DNA from: Pseudomonas indica NBRC 103045
GTDB taxonomy: Bacteria > Pseudomonadota > Gammaproteobacteria > Pseudomonadales > Pseudomonadaceae
Assembly (NCBI RefSeq): GCF_002091635.1
Contig: NZ_BDAC01000006.1
Span: forward strand, 62,001 to 126,000
Direction: 5' to 3'
Length of the DNA stretch: 64,000 bases
Shown here: piece by piece, positions 1 to 11,573 of the stretch
Position numbering within the stretch: the stretch's first letter is position 1
Layout of the letters: each line of letters begins with the position of its first letter
Position numbers and translations under genes: made by a program
Notes under the pieces: model-generated
Told to the model about the DNA's origin: nothing
Databases searched by the model: none
Seen by the model: only the letters and a program-made list of their open reading frames with translations

Positions 1-2266
1 CCTGGCCACCGGCGCCAACGCGCTGGATACCGCCGAGGCGGTGAAAGCGAAGCTGGCCGAGCTGTCGGCCAACTTCCCGGCGGAAATGCAGTTGGAAACG
101 GCGATCCCCTACGACACCACGCCGTTCGTCAGCCTGTCCATCGAGGAGGTGGTCAAGTCGCTGTTCGAGGCCATCGTCCTGGTGGTGGCGATCATGTACC
201 TGTTCCTGCAGAACTGGCGCGCCACCCTGGTCCCGGCGATCACCGTGCCGGTGGTGCTGCTCGGCACCTTCGGCGTGCTGGCGGCGTTCGGTTACTCGAT
301 CAACACCCTGACCATGTTCGGCATGGTCCTGGCCATCGGCCTGCTGGTGGACGACGCCATCGTGGTGGTGGAGAACGTCGAGCGGGTCATGAGCGAGGAG
401 GGCCTGTCGCCCCGCGAGGCGACGCGCAAGTCCATGGGCGAGATCAGCGGCGCGCTGGTCGGCATCGCCCTGGTGCTCTCGGCGGTGTTCATTCCCATGG
501 CTTTCTTCGGCGGCTCCACCGGGGTGATCTATCGGCAGTTCTCCATCACCGTCGTCAGCGCCATGCTGCTTTCGGTGCTGGTGGCCATGAGTCTCAGCCC
601 GGCGCTCTGTGCCACCCTGCTCAAGCCCTCGGCCGAAGGCGGGCATGCGCCGAATCGGGGCTTCTTTGCCTGGTTCAACCGCACCTTCGAGCGTAATGCG
701 GGGCTATACCAGGGCGGCGTCGGCAGCGTGCTGCGCCGTGGACCACGATTCCTGGCGCTGTACGCGATCATCCTGGTGGTAATGGCGGTGGGATACCTGC
801 GCCTGCCCGGTTCCTTCCTCCCCGACGAGGACCAGGGGATGCTGATGGCGATGATCCAGTTGCCGGTGGGCGCCACCGATGCGCGCACCCAGGCGGCGAT
901 GACGGAGTTCATCGACTACATCCGCGCACAGCCGGAGGTCGACTCCCTGGTCAGCATCACGGGCATGGGCATGGGCGGCAATGCACAGAATGCCGGCCGC
1001 GCCTTCATCAAGCTGAAGGACTGGAGTATGCGCGACGGCACCGAACATGCCGCGGCGGCCATCGCCCGGCGCGCCACCCTGGAACTTTCCAACCTGCGCG
1101 ATGCGAGCATCTTCGTCATGCAGCCGCCGGCGATCCGCGGCCTCGGCGACAGCTCCGGCTTCAACCTGCAACTCAAGGATGTCGGCGGCGTCGGGCATGA
1201 TGCCCTGGTCGCCGCCCGCGACCAATTCCTCGCCCTGGCGGCCAAGAGCGACAAGCTGGTGGGCGTGCGCAGCACCGGCCTGGACGACACCGCCGAATTC
1301 CGCGTGGCCATCGACGACCGCAAGACCGGTGCCTACAGCCTGGCCACCAGCGACATCAACACCACCCTCGGCACGGCCATGGGCGGCAGCTACGTCAACG
1401 ATTTCATCCACAACGGACGGGTGAAGAAGGTCTACGTGCAGGGCGATGCCGACGCGCGCATGCAGCCCGAGGACATTGGCCGCTGGTACGTGCGCAACAG
1501 CCTCGGCGAGATGGTGCCGTTCTCCGCCTTCGCCAGCACCGGCTGGACCTTCGGCTCGCCGCTGCTGGAACGCTACAACGGCAACGCCTCGCTGGAACTG
1601 GTCGGCGATCCGGCGGCCGGGGTCAGTTCGGGCGAAGCCATGGCCGAGGTCGAATCGCTGATCGCCCAGTTGCCGGCCGGTATCGGCTACGAATGGTCCG
1701 GGCAGTCCTATCAGGAGCGCCTGTCCGGCTCCCAGGCGCCGCTGCTCTATGGGGTGTCGATCCTGTTCGTCTTCCTTTGCCTGGCGGCGCTCTACGAGAG
1801 CTGGTCGATTCCCTTCGCGGTAATGCTGGTGGTGCCGCTCGGGGTCATCGGCGCGGTGCTGGCCACCCGTCTCGGCGGGTTGAGCAACGACGTCTATTTC
1901 CAAGTCGGGCTGCTCACCACGGTCGGCCTGGCGGCGAAGAACGCGATCCTCATCGTCGAGTTCGCCAAGCAGTTGCAGGAGCAGGGCCGCGACCTGATCG
2001 AGGCCACCCTCGAGGCTTGCCGCCAGCGCCTGCGGCCGATTCTGATGACCTCCCTGGCCTTCATGTTCGGCGTGTTGCCGCTGGCCTTGAGCAACGGCGC
2101 CGGTTCCGGCGGCCGCCGGGCCATCGGCACCGGCGTGCTGGGCGGCATGTTCTCGGCCACGGTGCTGGGAATTTTCTTCGTGCCGCTGTTCTTCGTCCTG
2201 GTCCGTCGTCTGTTCAGCAAGAAGACGCCGACCGAATCCAACCTTGTCGCAGGAGTCCAGCCATGA
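1..2266 (+). CDS. RND (HAE1) multidrug efflux transporter, 5'-truncated by the window edge
   Basis: Inner-membrane proton/drug antiporter of a tripartite efflux pump. The open frame runs from base 2 with no start in the window; about 755 residues are visible, so about 280 N-terminal residues of a usual ~1040 are missing. The visible part reads as MexB/AcrB/TtgB: YDTTPFV, then VVVGN-type TM segments, the TM4 proton-relay motif [17 protein letters not shown] with its two Asp residues, the pore-domain half, and in the C-terminal half [13 protein letters not shown] (relay Lys) and [12 protein letters not shown] (relay Arg). The stop overlaps the start of the outer-membrane factor gene (ATGA), so the two are translationally coupled; the adaptor gene is presumably just outside. 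I cannot assign it to MexB, MexD or TtgB from the sequence alone. Confidence 0.95.
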   Translation, partial: LATGANALDTAEAVKAKLAELSANFPAEMQLETAIPYDTTPFVSLSIEEVVKSLFEAIVLVVAIMYLFLQNWRATLVPAITVPVVLLGTFGVLAAFGYSINTLTMFGMVLAIGLLVDDAIVVVENVERVMSEEGLSPREATRKSMGEISGALVGIALVLSAVFIPMAFFGGSTGVIYRQFSITVVSAMLLSVLVAMSLSPALCATLLKPSAEGGHAPNRGFFAWFNRTFERNAGLYQGGVGSVLRRGPRFLALYAIILVVMAVGYLRLPGSFLPDEDQGMLMAMIQLPVGATDARTQAAMTEFIDYIRAQPEVDSLVSITGMGMGGNAQNAGRAFIKLKDWSMRDGTEHAAAAIARRATLELSNLRDASIFVMQPPAIRGLGDSSGFNLQLKDVGGVGHDALVAARDQFLALAAKSDKLVGVRSTGLDDTAEFRVAIDDRKTGAYSLATSDINTTLGTAMGGSYVNDFIHNGRVKKVYVQGDADARMQPEDIGRWYVRNSLGEMVPFSAFASTGWTFGSPLLERYNGNASLELVGDPAAGVSSGEAMAEVESLIAQLPAGIGYEWSGQSYQERLSGSQAPLLYGVSILFVFLCLAALYESWSIPFAVMLVVPLGVIGAVLATRLGGLSNDVYFQVGLLTTVGLAAKNAILIVEFAKQLQEQGRDLIEATLEACRQRLRPILMTSLAFMFGVLPLALSNGAGSGGRRAIGTGVLGGMFSATVLGIFFVPLFFVLVRRLFSKKTPTESNLVAGVQP

Positions 2267-3693
2267 TGCACCGGCCCGTTTTCGTTCCGCTGCTGCTGGC
2301 GCTCGCGCTGGGCGGTTGCGCCAACCTCGCCCCGGATTATCAACGACCGCAGGCGCCTGTGGCCGATCAATGGCCGGCGCAGGCGGAGAGCACCTCGGGC
2401 AACGCCAGCGCCGAGATCGATTGGCGCAGCTTCTTCATCGACGCGCGTCTCGAGCAGGTAGTCGAACGCGCCCTGGCGAACAACCGCGACCTGCGCGTCG
2501 CCGCCCTGAACATCGAGAAGGCCCGCGCCCAGTACCGCATCCAGCGCGCCGAGCAATTTCCCTCGGTGGCGGCCAGCGTCAGTGGGACCCGCTCGCGCAC
2601 ACCGGCTTCGTTGAATGGGGGAGAGGCGGCCAGCATCGGTTCGCAATACAGCGCCGAGCTGGGGTTCAGCAGCTACGAGCTGGATTTCTTCGGCCGGCTG
2701 AAGAACCTCAGCGAGTCGGCCCTGGAAGATTATCTGGCCCTGGAGGAGACCCATCGCAGCACGCAGATCAGCCTGGTCGCCGAAGTCGCCAACGCCTGGC
2801 TCACCCTGGCCGCCGACAAGGCCCTGCTGCAACTCGCCGAAGACACCCTGAAAAGCCAGCAGGCGTCCTACGAACTGACCCGGCGTAGCCATGACCTCGG
2901 CAACAGCTCCGGTGTGGCATTGGCCCAGGCGCAGAGCACCGTGGAGTCGGCGCGCGAGGACGTGGCGGAATACACCAGCCAGGTCCGCCAGGACATCAAC
3001 GCACTGACATTGCTGGTGGGTGACAGCGTGCCCGACACGCTGCTGCCGGCCACCCTGGATGCGGAAGCCGCGCAACTGGTGGAGATTCCGGCCGGCCTGC
3101 CGTCCAGCCTGCTGCAACGCCGGCCCGATGTGCTCGCCGCCGAGCATGACCTGAAAGCAGCCAATGCCGATATCGGCGCTGCCCGCGCCGCGCTGTTTCC
3201 CAGCATCACCCTGACCGGTGCGGCGGGTACCAGCAGTGCCGACCTGAGCGGGTTGTTCAAGGGTGGCAGCGGCGCCTGGAGTTTCGGGCCGAGCATCAGC
3301 GTACCGATCTTCAACGCCGGCAGCCTGCGTGCCAGCCTCGAGTCGGCGAAGACCGAGAAGGCCATCCAATTGGCCACTTACGAAAAGACCGTGCAGAGCG
3401 CGTTCCGGGAGGTTGCCGATGCGCTGGCGGTGCGCAGCACCTTGCAGGACCGGTTGAATGCACAGCGCGCGCTGGTCGAGGCTACCGAGCGCAGCTATCG
3501 GCTATCCGATGCGCTCTATCGCAACGGCGCCAACAGCTACCTGGAAGTGCTGGATGCCCAGCGCTCGCTCTATTCGGCGCGCCAGGGGCTGATCAGCCTG
3601 GAATTGTCGGAGCAGGCCAACCGCTTGACGCTGTACAAGGTGCTCGGTGGCGGCGCCTCCACCGAGCGGCAGGCCGGCAACGTGGCGTCGTGA
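2263..3693 (+). CDS. OprM/OprJ-type outer-membrane efflux lipoprotein
   Basis: Outer-membrane channel (TolC/NodT family, 476 aa) of the RND pump encoded upstream. A lipoprotein signal peptide ends in the lipobox LGGC, followed by the family-typical N-terminus [13 protein letters not shown]. Two OEP repeats follow, including [17 protein letters not shown] in the first half, [20 protein letters not shown] at mid-protein and [14 protein letters not shown] in the second. ATG at 2263 was chosen because it overlaps the transporter stop and has AGGAG at about 2251; the next codon is also ATG. The last codon lies one base from the convergent sltH stop. The exact orthologue (OprM, OprJ or another) is not decidable here. 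Confidence 0.95.
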   Translation: MMHRPVFVPLLLALALGGCANLAPDYQRPQAPVADQWPAQAESTSGNASAEIDWRSFFIDARLEQVVERALANNRDLRVAALNIEKARAQYRIQRAEQFPSVAASVSGTRSRTPASLNGGEAASIGSQYSAELGFSSYELDFFGRLKNLSESALEDYLALEETHRSTQISLVAEVANAWLTLAADKALLQLAEDTLKSQQASYELTRRSHDLGNSSGVALAQAQSTVESAREDVAEYTSQVRQDINALTLLVGDSVPDTLLPATLDAEAAQLVEIPAGLPSSLLQRRPDVLAAEHDLKAANADIGAARAALFPSITLTGAAGTSSADLSGLFKGGSGAWSFGPSISVPIFNAGSLRASLESAKTEKAIQLATYEKTVQSAFREVADALAVRSTLQDRLNAQRALVEATERSYRLSDALYRNGANSYLEVLDAQRSLYSARQGLISLELSEQANRLTLYKVLGGGASTERQAGNVAS

Positions 3694-3694
3694 G

Positions 3695-5023
3695 TCAGCG
3701 GCTGGTCGTGGCCGGCAGTGCGGCGCCGCGCAACTGGCGGAGCAGCGACTGGGTCGGGTAACCGTCCGCTGGCCAGCCGAGGGACTGCTGGAAGCCACGG
3801 ATCGCCCGGCGGGTATTGGCGCCGATGATGCCGTCGGCAGCGCCGGGGTCGTAACCGCTATTGGCCAAGCGTTCCTGCAATTCGATGCGCTCGCTGCGCG
3901 ACAGTGGCAGCTCGTCCTTCGGCCATTGGCCGGCGATCGATCCACCGCCTTGCAGGCGCTCGCCGAGCAGGCCGATGGCCAGGGCATAGGACGACGAGTT
4001 GTTGTATTTGAGGATGCTGCGGAAGTTGTTCAGTACCAGGAAGGCCGGGCCACGGTAGCCGGCCGGGAGCAGCAGGTAGGCGCTGTCCGTTTCGTTGCCG
4101 GCGGGAATCCCGGCGATGCCCATCTGCCGCCACTCGGCCAGGGACTTGCGGATATCGGCATCGGCCTGGGCGTAGTCGAATCCCTGCGGCAGTTTCACTT
4201 CGAAGCCCCAGCGCTGCCCCTTGCGCCAACCGGAGGCTTGCAGGTAGTGCGCGGCCGAGGCCAGGGCGTCGGCGGACGAACCCCAGATGTCGCGGCGGCC
4301 GTCGCCGTCGAAATCCACTGCATGGGTGTTATAGGTGGTCGGGATGAACTGGGTCTGGCCCATGGCACCGGCCCAGGAGCCGAGCATCCGTGCGGGCTGG
4401 ACGTCGCCGTGCTGGAGGATGTCCAGGGCGGCCAGCAGTTGTTCCTGGGCGAACTGCGGACGGCGGCCTTCGTAGGCCAGGGTGGCGAGCGAGCGGATCA
4501 CCGGCTTGTCGCCCATGATCTGGCCGAAGTTGCTTTCCATGCCCCAGATGGCGACCAGCGCCTGGCGGTCGACGCCGTAGATGTCTTCGATCCTCTGCAG
4601 CGTCGCGGCGTGCTGGCGCAGCAGTTGCTGGCCCTTGCCGACGCGCTGAGGAGAGAGGGCGCCGTCCAGGTATTCCCAGACCGGGCGGGTGAATTCGGGT
4701 TGGCTGCGGTCGGCGGCGATCACCGCGGGATCGGGCGTGACGCCGGCGAAAGCGTTATCGAAGACCCTGGCGTCGATGCCCTTGCCGAGTGCCTGCTCGC
4801 GGAAGCTGGTACGCCAATCATCGAAGCTGATGGCGGGTTGCTCGAACGGTACGTCGGTCGGGATTGGCGCGGCCTGGGGGGCGGCTTGCACCTGAGGGGA
4901 TTGGGGAGGCTGGATCGGGGTCTGGTCTGCGGCGACAGGCGGTTCGGTGCAGGCGGTCAGCAGCAGCGCGGAGCCGGCGATCAGATGGCGGAACGGTCGG
5001 CCGGCGGCGGAACGGTAAAACAT
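3695..5023 (-). CDS. sltH: lytic murein transglycosylase of the MltB/SltH family
   Basis: Cleaves the MurNAc-GlcNAc bond of peptidoglycan with anhydro-product formation, in the periplasm or on the outer membrane. The 442-aa product starts at MFYRSAAGRPF, has a signal peptide ending in the lipobox LLTAC, a Pro/Gln-rich linker, then the MltB-type SLT domain with IWGMESNFGQIMGD (catalytic Glu) and GSWAGAMGQTQFIPTTY. A C-terminal peptidoglycan-binding domain contains GYDPGAADGIIGANTRRAI. The open frame continues about 100 residues upstream without protein-like sequence, so the ATG at 5023 was chosen. It corresponds, from memory, to the P. aeruginosa enzyme called SltH; the lipobox suggests a membrane-attached form. 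It lies downstream of arfA on the same strand. Confidence 0.9.
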   Translation of the reverse strand: MFYRSAAGRPFRHLIAGSALLLTACTEPPVAADQTPIQPPQSPQVQAAPQAAPIPTDVPFEQPAISFDDWRTSFREQALGKGIDARVFDNAFAGVTPDPAVIAADRSQPEFTRPVWEYLDGALSPQRVGKGQQLLRQHAATLQRIEDIYGVDRQALVAIWGMESNFGQIMGDKPVIRSLATLAYEGRRPQFAQEQLLAALDILQHGDVQPARMLGSWAGAMGQTQFIPTTYNTHAVDFDGDGRRDIWGSSADALASAAHYLQASGWRKGQRWGFEVKLPQGFDYAQADADIRKSLAEWRQMGIAGIPAGNETDSAYLLLPAGYRGPAFLVLNNFRSILKYNNSSSYALAIGLLGERLQGGGSIAGQWPKDELPLSRSERIELQERLANSGYDPGAADGIIGANTRRAIRGFQQSLGWPADGYPTQSLLRQLRGAALPATTSR

Positions 5024-5099
5024 GGAACGCTCTCGGGACGTCGAATCAGACCGAGACCATAACACGACATCCGGCATCGTGCCGGAGTCCCGACGATTT

Positions 5100-5261
5100 T
5101 CACGCCGCCAGAAAGACCGAAGCCTCCCAGTTGGTGGACTGGGAGGCTTCGCGGCGGTAGCTGCCTTTGCCTTTTTTCGGCTTTTCCTGGCGACAGCGGA
5201 AGAGGGGCTGGGCAACCAGGGATTTGGCCTTGTTCGGGCCGGGTCGGGATTTCTTGGCCAT
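5100..5261 (-). CDS. arfA: alternative ribosome-rescue factor ArfA
   Basis: Small basic 53-aa protein that rescues ribosomes stalled on nonstop mRNA by recruiting a release factor, a backup for tmRNA. The signature LFRCRQEKPKKGKGSYRRE followed by NWEAS matches the ArfA core of E. coli. The start MAKKSRPGPNK at 5261 is the family start; the 15 residues before it in the open frame are not conserved-looking. The coding region contains a 14-bp perfect inverted repeat close to its 3' end (see separate entry), the arrangement known to truncate E. coli arfA mRNA, so synthesis would rise only when trans-translation fails. The gene lies between holA and sltH. Confidence 0.88.
   Translation of the reverse strand: MAKKSRPGPNKAKSLVAQPLFRCRQEKPKKGKGSYRREASQSTNWEASVFLAA
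5118..5151 (-). promoter_or_regulatory. intragenic arfA hairpin / terminator
   Basis: Perfect 14-bp inverted repeat with a 6-nt loop (arms 5118-5131 and 5138-5151), lying inside arfA about 16 nt before the stop codon region and followed on the minus strand by GTCTTTCT. In E. coli arfA an equivalent structure causes termination or RNase III cleavage before the stop codon, giving nonstop mRNA that is tagged by tmRNA. The same logic is inferred here. Confidence 0.8.
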
Positions 5262-5624
5262 GGGCTTTCTCCAGTGAATGACCTGCCGGCCGGCAGGCGC
5301 GCGCATAATCGGGCTTTGTTCAAAAAATGTCCAGAGTTGGGGCTGACGAGTTGGGCGAATGAATTCGCTCCTGCGGGCAGGGCTTTTATTCAGTGCAAGG
5401 CAGGCAAACCCTCTCCCCCGGCCCCTCTCCCGTAAACGGGAGAGGGGAGACTCGTCTGCTCGGTGTAACGAAGTGATCCTGACGCTTTGTCGTTGCCGGA
5501 GGCCCCACCGGAGAGAGGTTCGGCTAACTCGGACGTCCCGTCAGGAGGCCGAGTCCAATAAGTTCGCCCACTGGTAAGGGTGCCTTTGTAGGGGCGAATT
5601 CATTCGCCCGGCGGGACCTTGATA
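5262..5624. repeat. REP-type compound repeat between holA and arfA
   Basis: Gene-free spacer. A REP-like arm GGGCGAATGAATTCGCTCCT (from 5353) and its inverted counterpart GTAGGGGCGAATTCATTCGC (from 5588) enclose about 210 bp. Inside is a second strong hairpin, CCCCTCTCCCGTAAACGGGA and onward (5423-5448). The same arms recur near 18524, 48873, 58135-58274 and 63985, so this is a dispersed family. No credible ORF is seen inside. Confidence 0.75.
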
Positions 5625-6662
5625 TTACTCGGATGGCAACGGCAGGCGCTGGCCGGCGACCAGCAAGGCCAGGCGGCCGAGGGCGTTCCACGGATCGCCG
5701 GCCGCCTGGCCCTTGATCTGGGCATCGATGCGTTGGGCATCCATCAGCAACTGGTTCCAGCGGGCGCTGGAGTGGCGTTGCAGTGCCTTGGAGAGCAGCG
5801 GCCGGCGTTTGTCCCATACCGGCGGGCGGGCCTGGCTGAAGGCCTTCTCCAGCGGCACCCCCAGGGCATATTGCTGGGCGAGTCCGGCCAGCAGGCGCAG
5901 CTCGCGGGCCAGGGCCCAGAGGATCACCGGGGTTTCCACGCCTTCGCCGCGCAGGCCATCGAGCATGCGCAGGGCGTGGGCGGCTTCGCCGTTGAGGGCG
6001 GCATCGATCAGGCCGAAGACGTCGAAACGGGCACTGTCGGCCACTGCGGCCTGCACCACGGCGGCGTCGATCTGGTTGCCTTCGGCGAGCAGCTTGAGCT
6101 TTTCGATTTCCTGCGCGGCGGCGAGGAGGTTGCCCTCCACCCGCGCGGCGATCAGGTCCACCGCTTCCTGGTTGGCGGCGAGGCCGGCCTGGGACAGGCG
6201 TTGGCGAATCCACTGCGGTAACTGGTGGGCGTCGATCGGCCAGATCTGGATGAACTGCGCGTGCGGTCCGTCGATCAGGGCCTTGGCCCACTTGGTTTTC
6301 TGCGTGCTGCCATCCAGCTTCGGCAGGCTGATCAGCAGCAAGGTGTCTTCCGCCGGACGGGCGAGGTATTCGAGCAAGGCAGCGGCACCCTTGTCACCCG
6401 GCTTGCCGTTGGGGATACGCAGCTCGATCAGGCGCTTCTCGGCGAACAGCGAGAGGCTGGCACCGGCCTCGATCAACTGGCCCCAGTCGAAGTTGTTCTC
6501 GACGTTGAACACCTGGCGCTCGCTGAAACCCTGGGCGCGGGTAGCGGCACGGATCGCGTCGCAGGCTTCCTGGCAGAGCAGCGGCTCGTCACCGCTGACC
6601 ACGTAGACGGGCGCCAGGGAGCCCTGGAGGTGCTTGGCGAGCTGGGCGGGATTGAGCTTCAT
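5625..6662 (-). CDS. holA: DNA polymerase III subunit delta
   Basis: Clamp-loader delta subunit (345 aa, normal length), which opens the beta sliding clamp at the replication fork. The start MKLNPAQLAKHLQG and the segment APVYVVSGDEPLLCQEACDA are typical of HolA, with the AAA-like N-terminal domains followed by a helical C-terminal collar domain. It is the last gene of the minus-strand leuS-lptE-holA group, the order found throughout Pseudomonas and in E. coli. A short GC-rich hairpin with a UUCG-type loop (6679-6698) lies between lptE and holA. Confidence 0.96.
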   Translation of the reverse strand: MKLNPAQLAKHLQGSLAPVYVVSGDEPLLCQEACDAIRAATRAQGFSERQVFNVENNFDWGQLIEAGASLSLFAEKRLIELRIPNGKPGDKGAAALLEYLARPAEDTLLLISLPKLDGSTQKTKWAKALIDGPHAQFIQIWPIDAHQLPQWIRQRLSQAGLAANQEAVDLIAARVEGNLLAAAQEIEKLKLLAEGNQIDAAVVQAAVADSARFDVFGLIDAALNGEAAHALRMLDGLRGEGVETPVILWALARELRLLAGLAQQYALGVPLEKAFSQARPPVWDKRRPLLSKALQRHSSARWNQLLMDAQRIDAQIKGQAAGDPWNALGRLALLVAGQRLPLPSE

Positions 6663-6704
6663 CGTGGCGGGAGCCGGTCGGGCCGCCGAAGCGGCCCGGG
6701 CCGG

Positions 6705-7310
6705 TCACTGGACCGGCAGTTGGATCGGCGACTGCTGGGGTTCGACCTGCCGCGCACGGCGTGCGGCTTCCAGCGCTTCGGCTTCGGCGCGGGCCCTGGC
6801 TTCGGCCGACTGCTGCAACTGGTCGAGCTGGTCCGGGGTGATCCGTTGCAGTTTCATCACCAATTGCTGCACCAGATCGCGGCGCATCTCGTTGCGCAAC
6901 TGGGCTTCTTCCTGGTCGGAGCCGATCAGGTTGTTCTCGTCGTGCACGTAGATGCTCTGTACTTCGGCATTATCGGCGAGCAGCAGCATGTTCTTCGCGC
7001 CACGGATTTCGAAGTCCAGCTTGTCGGTCAGCTCGTACTCGGCCGTACGTGCGCTGCCGGTATAGCTGGCAGTGCGCTTGCCTTCGGTTTCGCGGATCAG
7101 TACCAGCTTGTAGGCGGCACCCGAGTAGACTTTGACGTCGTTGCTTTCCAGTTGCTGGCGCAGTTGCTTGACGGTTTCGCCGTAGGCGTTGCGCGCCGAA
7201 ACGTCCAGTTCGCGCAGGGCGAACTGGATATCGCCGGTACCGCGCAACTGGAAGCCGCAGGCGCTCAGCAGGGCGGCGAGGCCGATCAGGATCAGATTCC
7301 GTTTCATCAT
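6705..7310 (-). CDS. lptE: LPS-assembly lipoprotein LptE
   Basis: Outer-membrane lipoprotein that plugs the LptD barrel and helps insert LPS in the outer leaflet. 201 aa, with a signal peptide ending in the lipobox LLSAC followed by [17 protein letters not shown], the conserved LptE N-terminus. The C-terminal tail is Ala/Glu/Arg-rich and ends PIQLPVQ, longer than the E. coli protein. It lies between leuS and holA in the standard order, 61 bp after leuS. Confidence 0.95.
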   Translation of the reverse strand: MMKRNLILIGLAALLSACGFQLRGTGDIQFALRELDVSARNAYGETVKQLRQQLESNDVKVYSGAAYKLVLIRETEGKRTASYTGSARTAEYELTDKLDFEIRGAKNMLLLADNAEVQSIYVHDENNLIGSDQEEAQLRNEMRRDLVQQLVMKLQRITPDQLDQLQQSAEARARAEAEALEAARRARQVEPQQSPIQLPVQ

Positions 7311-7371
7311 CTTTGTATTTCCCCTTGGCGAGCGTCCCGCCGCACCACCCGTCGGCGTGCGGCGGACTGCA

Positions 7372-10173
<2,802 letters not shown>

Positions 10174-10208
10174 CTATGGGCAGGCGATCTGCCCGACACG
10201 AGGTGATG

Positions 10209-10667
10209 ATGGGCGAGACGCGGCGGTTAGAGACAAGTGGGGGGCTGTACGAGCGTCTATTGCAACGTCTTGCCCTGGCGCTCGACGAAGCCGATACCGC
10301 CACTCGCCTGCACGAGCGGCCTCCCCAGGAACTGGAATTGCGCGGGCTGACTCCGGCGGAGTTGCAGTTGATCCGAGCCTATCTGGATCGGGACCTGAAC
10401 TGGCTGCGCGGCTGGCACGCCGCCGCCGAGGAGTTGGCCCTGATCGAGCAGACCCCGGCGCGCCATGGCAAGCCCGCTCGCAGTAACGGCAAGGCATCGG
10501 CAACCAAGTCCCAGACGAAACTCAAACCCCTCCTCAAGCGCCGCCAGCAGTTGTTCTGCGCCCTGTGCGGCACGGCTGCCCACGTGCAGCGAGGCCAATG
10601 CGTGCGCGCCTGCCTGACTTGCGGTTCGCAACTGTTCCGGGCCGGCCAGCCGAAGCGCATCGGTTAG
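10209..10667 (+). CDS. zinc-ribbon protein of the DUF1451/YbeL family
   Basis: 152-aa protein of unknown function. The N-terminal half is helical and acidic (GGLYERLLQRLALALDEAD), the middle is a basic linker (RHGKPARSNGK), and the C-terminus is a zinc ribbon with CALCGT and CVRACLTCGSQLF. E. coli ybeL is also a DUF1451 gene next to leuS, so the neighbourhood supports the family call. Two adjacent ATG codons (10206, 10209) exist; 10209 has GAGG at a better spacing. Divergent from leuS. Confidence 0.8.
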   Translation: MGETRRLETSGGLYERLLQRLALALDEADTATRLHERPPQELELRGLTPAELQLIRAYLDRDLNWLRGWHAAAEELALIEQTPARHGKPARSNGKASATKSQTKLKPLLKRRQQLFCALCGTAAHVQRGQCVRACLTCGSQLFRAGQPKRIG

Positions 10668-10753
10668 TTTCCCGGCGGGATAGCCCTGCCCTGGCACGCT
10701 CCCATGACGTCGGCCCGGCTTCGGGTTAGGCTTCGCGCACCCAGGAGGTGCCG

Positions 10754-11512
10754 ATGCCGATCCGCTACATCATCAAACAGATCATCCTGCCGCCGGGCAT
10801 TCTGCTGCTGTTATTGCTGCTCGCCTGGTGGCTGCACCGGCGTGCGCCGCGGCTGGCCGTGCTGTGTTTCGTGGCAGGGTTTGGCGGATTGTGGCTGATG
10901 AGCCTGCCGGTGGTGGTCGAATGGGCTGCGCGCGGTCTCGAACGTGAGTCGCCGCTGGCGGAAAGCGACTGGGCGGGGCTGGCGCAGCGCGCCGACGCCA
11001 TCGTCATTCTCGGTGCCGGGCGCGAGCGAGGTGATCCGGCCTGGGGCGAGGATCAACCGGGAATCATGGCGATGGAGCGCCTGCGTTATGCGGCGCGCCT
11101 GGCCAAGGCCAGCGGGTTGCCGATCCTGGTGACCGGCGGCCTGCATTACGGCACGCCACCCAGCGAGGCGGCGATCATGGCCGATAGCTTGTCGCACGAC
11201 TACGGGATCGAGGTGCGCTGGCGCGAAGAGCGAAGCCGCACGACTTGGGAGAACGCCACGGAATCGGCGCCCATCCTGAAGGCGGACGGCGTCACCCGTG
11301 TCGTCCTGGTGACCCAGGCCGCACACATGCCTCGCTCACGCTGGAGTTTCGAACGACAGGGTTTCGAGGTGATCACCGCGCCCATCGGTTTTCTCGGCGT
11401 GCCCAACGGCCGCCCGCTGGGCGGCTGGTTGCCGGAGAGCAAGGCCGTCTGGCAGAACGGCATGCTGCTCAACGAAGCTGTCGGGCAACTGGCCTATCCG
11501 CTGTTCTACTAG
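10754..11512 (+). CDS. YdcF/ElyC-like DUF218 membrane protein
   Basis: 252-aa inner-membrane protein. Two hydrophobic N-terminal segments (from PPGILLLLLLLAWWL to FVAGFGGLWLMSLPVVV) are followed by a DUF218 domain with DAIVILGAGRERG, ILVTGGLHYG, and TTWENATESAPIL, the hallmarks of ElyC/YdcF. ElyC is linked to envelope biogenesis and undecaprenyl-phosphate use in E. coli; the biochemical activity is not established. The start at 10754 follows AGGAGG by 5 nt. The gene converges on lnt. Confidence 0.85.
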   Translation: MPIRYIIKQIILPPGILLLLLLLAWWLHRRAPRLAVLCFVAGFGGLWLMSLPVVVEWAARGLERESPLAESDWAGLAQRADAIVILGAGRERGDPAWGEDQPGIMAMERLRYAARLAKASGLPILVTGGLHYGTPPSEAAIMADSLSHDYGIEVRWREERSRTTWENATESAPILKADGVTRVVLVTQAAHMPRSRWSFERQGFEVITAPIGFLGVPNGRPLGGWLPESKAVWQNGMLLNEAVGQLAYPLFY

Positions 11513-11538
11513 CGAGGAAACCGCCCAACACTCGCCTT

Positions 11539-11569
11539 GCTTGCCGCTTGCCGCTTGCCGCTTGCCGCT
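11539..11569. repeat. GCTTGCC heptamer tandem repeat
   Basis: Four exact copies of GCTTGCC followed by a partial one, in the 61-bp spacer between the convergent DUF218 gene and lnt. The same heptamer occurs five times at 17131-17165. Confidence 0.8.
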
Positions 11570-11573
11570 GCCG

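Noticed and set aside
704..3369. Long minus-strand frames opposite the efflux genes
   Set aside because: Shadows of the RND and OprM-like genes, which have unmistakable domain motifs on the plus strand.
1..3693. Assignment as mexCD-oprJ or mexAB-oprM
   Set aside because: The N-terminal quarter, adaptor and regulator are outside the window, and the outer-membrane factor sequence does not decide between subfamilies.
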